From contig OZ034968.1 in NCBI GenBank assembly GCA_964030785.1, positions 71,966,899 through 72,030,898 of the forward strand: DNA of 64,000 nucleotides, written 5' to 3'. This DNA is from Siderastrea siderea (lineage: Eukaryota; Cnidaria; Anthozoa; Scleractinia; Rhizangiidae). Positions 60,901-64,000 of the stretch are shown here, piece by piece; position 1 is the stretch's first letter; every line of letters starts with the position of its first letter. Position numbers and translations under genes: made by a program. The notes below the pieces were generated by a model. That model was not told the DNA's origin. It saw nothing but the letters and a program-made list of their open reading frames with translations, and searched no databases.

Positions 60901-62620
60901 TTTTTGTACTTAAAGAGTAAACGGCAAAGGCCCCACCCCTCTGATCCACCGAATTATTTATAAACCGGCTATTGTTAACAATAATCTGCATTTCAGTATC
61001 ACCACTGACGAACAATGATCCACCGTCAGACGATTTGCACCCTGTAAAATTTGAATTTTCAACAATCAAAAGCAGATCCACATCGCCATTGCCAGTAGAC
61101 CTTCTTTGCGCTAACATTGAACTCTTTTCTATTGAAACGCCTCCCCCAGATTCAGAAGAATAACAGTTGGTAAACGCAGTGTGATGTAGTTCCACTGATG
61201 CCCTAAGGGCATTGATATACACAGCACCTCCTTCAGAGATCGTGTCGACAGAGCGGCAGTGAGCGTTGGTGAAGTGACATCTTACAATATTAATTTGAAG
61301 ACGGATTCCACCTTGACCTCTGTCGTCTACGTTACTTTCGTGGTTTATAGCGTATTCACTATTGTTTGAGATAGAACCAAACACGTTTATATACACTGCA
61401 CCTCCTCCTCCACTCACAGCCGTGTTGACGCTAAAGTTGTTGTCCTCAAAGCTGACACCATAAACATTGGCGCATTCGATGTTGATTGCCCCACCCTGAG
61501 CAGCAGTCGTGTTAACAAACGATGAATTAGACACGTTCAATTTGCAATAATTAGTTCCTCTCAGTGATATGACTCCGCCATTTCCTTCGACTTTGTGGCC
61601 GGAGAAACGGGAATAATAGATCTGTGTTGAAATATTTGACGCACTGACATTGAAAGATCGAGCATTTTGACTTGAGAAATTGCTTGCGTTTATAAACATA
61701 TTTACTGTGGAACCTCGAATGATGCATTCACTGTCATTGGCATCCGTCAAAACATCTCGGCCTGGCGATGGACTATTGTCAATAAATGTTACGTTCTGAA
61801 AGTGAATGTTCTGGTTGCCATTCCTTTGCTCTAAGAAAACGAGACCACTAGAACTGAACTTGTTGCGGGAAAACGTTACATTCTCCATGGTGACATCACA
61901 GCTTACAGACCGGTTAGAGTAAGGCGAATCCTTAAACGAGACGCATATTCTCTCATCTAACAAGACATTACCATCAAAAAAGGAATTTGTTAGCTCGAAC
62001 GTAGCTTGGATACTCTGTGATGGGTCCTTTGTACTGTTGACGAGAACTAAGATACACTCCCTGTTTCTAGAGAAGGCCGAATTTGCAATCTGAATACTCG
62101 AAACCATCTTCTTATCTATTACAAACTGAACCCCTTGTTGGCTGCTTTCAAAATTGCAGCCATCGATTTCAGCGGAAGAATCCTTGACAAGCACAAAACT
62201 GGCATTCACGAATAATCCCAATAAAGCTACAGTCATTGGTTCGGCATTCTCGGAGCCAACAAACGCCAAACTAGTTCCTTCAGAGCATCGTATCTGAGGC
62301 ATGGGACGGCCATATCCTATCAGAGACAGACTCTTATTGATGTAAATTCCCGGATGCTCTGACGTTCCCGTTGATTTACAGGTGTAGGGGTGTTTGTCTG
62401 TGTTATTGCCGTCCAAGTAAATGTGATCCCCACGTGACGCTAACGTAACTGCCCGCCAAATGGTTTGACAGGGGTTCGAATGATCGCATGACCAGTTCGA
62501 ATGATCGCATGACCAGCTGTCGTTACCCGACACACGAGAAATATACAAGTTCTTTCCCTCGGTGACACATCCTGAAAAATTGGCAGAACCACTATGGTTT
62601 AAAAATCGATATTGTGACAA
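57998..62620 (-). CDS. Beta-helix ectodomain, multi-pass membrane protein (single large exon)
   Basis: 1,540 codons without a stop. Residues ~20-110 contain the NPCQTIWRAVTLA and DHIYLDGNNTD motifs that begin many cnidarian beta-helix proteins. Residues ~130-960 are repeated Asn-rich beta-helix coils of the pattern NSxFxxNxAxxGGAxY, with many N-glycosylation sites. A Cys-rich neck (~970-1090: CSACAGD, CLPCPFGANC, CGNCGKSY) leads to about nine hydrophobic segments from ~1090 to the end. The open frame has no ATG near its start (the first codon is TTG) and no signal peptide; acceptor-like sites at about 62595 and 62576 imply a short upstream exon. A 21-bp tandem duplication near 62477-62518 doubles WSCDHSN. 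An adhesion, matrix-binding or receptor role is inference; no known signalling domain is visible. Confidence 0.8.
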   Translation of the reverse strand: MSQYRFLNHSGSANFSGCVTEGKNLYISRVSGNDSWSCDHSNWSCDHSNPCQTIWRAVTLASRGDHIYLDGNNTDKHPYTCKSTGTSEHPGIYINKSLSLIGYGRPMPQIRCSEGTSLAFVGSENAEPMTVALLGLFVNASFVLVKDSSAEIDGCNFESSQQGVQFVIDKKMVSSIQIANSAFSRNRECILVLVNSTKDPSQSIQATFELTNSFFDGNVLLDERICVSFKDSPYSNRSVSCDVTMENVTFSRNKFSSSGLVFLEQRNGNQNIHFQNVTFIDNSPSPGRDVLTDANDSECIIRGSTVNMFINASNFSSQNARSFNVSASNISTQIYYSRFSGHKVEGNGGVISLRGTNYCKLNVSNSSFVNTTAAQGGAINIECANVYGVSFEDNNFSVNTAVSGGGGAVYINVFGSISNNSEYAINHESNVDDRGQGGIRLQINIVRCHFTNAHCRSVDTISEGGAVYINALRASVELHHTAFTNCYSSESGGGVSIEKSSMLAQRRSTGNGDVDLLLIVENSNFTGCKSSDGGSLFVSGDTEMQIIVNNSRFINNSVDQRGGAFAVYSLSTKTGHLRRTISQITIEYSTFTNNHAFEGGAIYLYSNNQSIVIFQQVLMESNRAINSGFGGVAAMYHHLGVKIRTSRFLNNYAAGGYGVFYMVDLHSLEVLDSLFDNNSAWDFSGGAFGIEPRSFFVSSTSRIALRAAENQPRSGSQSFSIVNSTFNNCSAGQFGGALYLKHEGNLSLTIKMSRFTRNQEYSFGGGGALYLWLASDIQRDPGCVQTSFNPGIRNATSIEKGPSWDYKSYLFIEDTTFEKNAASLGGAVYIINGKATFQNCSFVDNFARIEGGHIHTDSGSANLIIKESLFKQTLKELPLLRPFLGNNFTMSSFIHAEYSGALRLYNTTMNATPYGSTGPLILVRNGRLNVEHNKLTRFYCPVGSQMKIENFTDQIITQVNNTPCKIKVSTVELSCSACAGDSYSLQRGSLLGFKATLFQCLPCPFGANCSQNILAKSNFWGFKEKVNPPTLKFTMCPLGYCTSPQETDFPEYNRCQGNRSGEMCGNCGKSYTETLFSSNCRPSHQCRDDWFWPVAFVYVSIMALYFTFKPPILPWIKRQILWFKEHEPTNHDNSFDRGYIKILFYFYQAANLLLISNSPQHILKIKFVEPLVGLFNFQQSFSPGLTCPFPGLTVVTKQLFSASHVLGTCLMIGIFYGLHWGAQKIRRKRAPFVGLYTGGLLQTLLLGYTTLASVSFTLLRCVPIGSEKRLFYDGNVVCFQWWQKILIAFICMFFVPFVFVLSWCPFKLYNGTVSVGKFCLACCFPLPYLLYWTYLYLFSGTRNSASDRQDSSPSQVPRNAVEVVLYDSFKRPGGSAKLSLSWESVMIGRRLILIVLKTFVRDPLPRLLIMSSLCFLFLVHHTLTQPFRDNIANIVETISLLFIGLLGMLNVFFASFLSLAVPLNDHFSFWWNACQAVEISILCCLPGVFCLILVAAVFSQVCRLTVVVYRFLCHLFWVCIGWCCDRKQDHEIRPLLASAS

Positions 62621-64000
62621 ACCTTTTATATATCACTCGGGTCCCGTTCAGACTTGATGCCCTCGCACGAAGCTCGGCGGGCACGAGAATTAACGCGAAA
62701 CGTAACTTTTTGTCGGCGCCAATGCGATAAATCGATCAGCTATGGCAGGATACACAGTAAGTATCCTGAGCATGGGCGGAAGTCCGTATAGGACCCAAAA
62801 TATACTCTGGCCCTAAGCTCTGAATTTACACGCAAAAAAATGTTCAAATGGACAAGAAAAGAAACAGTTTCTCTTCTCGATGCCCTGAAAAAGAAAAATG
62901 TTTAAACAAAGCTCCCTTTAGAGCCCTAGCACGGGCACCAAGCCTGAACCTCAAATTAATGGCACTTGAGATCGATGTCACGCCATAGCAAGTCGTCCTT
63001 GACTACGTGTATTTGAACTTCTCTGTTCACGATTGTAGTTTGGTTGGGCCTATCTTCTCTTCACAGCATACTTTCTACAAAAATCACGTAACGAAGTTCT
63101 TCATTACAATTCGTTTTACTTCTAATTTTCATGTGATTACAACCGTCGCTTCTATTCACTTCAATTGGTTAGCCTGTGTACAGCCGCCCGCTGCCGCAGT
63201 TAAGAACGAGTTTTAGCACAAGCCTTAATTCTCAATACCACTCAATACTTGTGTTGGCCCAACTCGGATCTTCGACTTTTACGGCCACAGTCAGTTATGA
63301 CTCCGCTTCACTTTTGAATCGCTATACGGCTTTTTCAGTCAACGAGAACCATATTATTGAAATTAATTTAAATTATACATGTCACTTAGAAACATAAATC
63401 GTGCTTGAAGTAAAGCAAAGTCCGAATAACCTACGCGTTGCCGTACCGTCCCCCCGCCGGCTACGCATAGGCTAAGTCCGAACAGCGCAATCGATTTTAA
63501 TTTCGTACTTTGTAGCTACAGACGTATTCAACGGTGTAGGTCACAAATAGTGGAACATTGGTTGTTATTAGGAGAAAGGCAGCTCTTCCTGATGTTGAAC
63601 ATGACAACGATTTATATGACGGTCTTCAATTCTTTTCCGATATATACTTATTACACTGTTTGCAGCAAACGCTTACCTTCAACGATCACAAACCACAAGT
63701 GGAGTCTGAAAAGACTGAAACTTCCTCTCGACATTTTGCAAGTACCGAACTGAAAGACTTCCCAGAAATGCTGTCATCTGATAATATCTCAAGAAGCCTG
63801 AGGCTGCGTAAAAAGCAGCTAACAGGTCACGCTTCATGTGCCTCACGCCACGCTAAGCAGAATAACCCTGTTGACGGGGTTCCTAGGGTCGTTTGCAGGT
63901 ACAGTAGTCTGAAATATGGTACATATTTGGCCCATTTTATTCTGACGGCGGTACGCTTTGCCCTCTTGTCTACAAGTTGTGTATAGATCATGTTTTTGCT
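62621..64000. other. 5' flank of the beta-helix gene and unresolved DNA
   Basis: The signal-peptide exon of the beta-helix gene is expected on - here but could not be pinned down. On + an open frame at 63558-63986 (about 142 codons) contains a hydrophilic stretch and ends near a hydrophobic tail; I do not recognise it and cannot show that it is real. Confidence 0.35.

Noticed and set aside
59320..61163. Several + strand frames inside the beta-helix gene
   Set aside because: Shadows of the 1,540-codon - strand frame.
1..64000. tRNA, rRNA, CRISPR or bacterial operon features
   Set aside because: Nothing with the needed structure was seen, and the intron-rich gene structure is eukaryotic.

Overview
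The window looks like nuclear DNA of a cnidarian, most likely a stony coral. Host genes are split by GT-AG introns. Secreted proteins are built from ShKT, thrombospondin type 1 (TSP1) and trypsin modules. There is a very large beta-helix membrane protein. Much of the space is filled by MITEs, fold-back elements and an intronic ~117-bp tandem repeat that I recall as common in scleractinian genomes. No bacterial features (operons, Shine-Dalgarno sites, CRISPR) are visible. The species call is inference.

Layout. 1-210 is the last exon of an unidentified gene. 986-7636 is a nested pair of DNA transposons: a G-rich, Harbinger/Tourist-like MITE interrupted by a ~6-kb element whose single, now broken gene encodes zinc-finger-like segments, a FEN1/XPG-like (PIN-fold) nuclease and a C-terminal CXC domain. 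8687-14921 (+) is a complete six-exon SLC46-type transporter gene of 493 codons; its introns and upstream region carry several MITEs.

17161-41690 is a protease locus. A partial, odd trypsin-like gene lies on +. On - lie a TSP1-trypsin gene (22089-19434) and a nine-exon gene (39466-25487) that reads signal peptide, ShKT x2, TSP1 x4, trypsin. Every internal exon is a phase 1-1 module with a length divisible by three, so modules can be exchanged or alternatively spliced without breaking frame. A second signal-peptide exon of the same phase sits at 41690-41603.

43740-54164 is a five-level nest: host DNA; a reversed copy of the same Harbinger-like MITE; a Tx1/L1-type LINE with a 5' inversion (twin priming) and a 15-bp target duplication; a CACTA/EnSpm-like transposon with 31-bp perfect inverted repeats, an AGA duplication and two open genes; and an 853-bp fold-back element inside the transposase intron.

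54165-57997 holds only weak exon candidates. 62620-57998 (-) is one 4.6-kb exon encoding an extracellular right-handed beta-helix, a Cys-rich neck and about nine membrane helices. 62621-64000 has no gene I can support. All splice sites and domain names come from reading the sequence; no database search or transcript was available.
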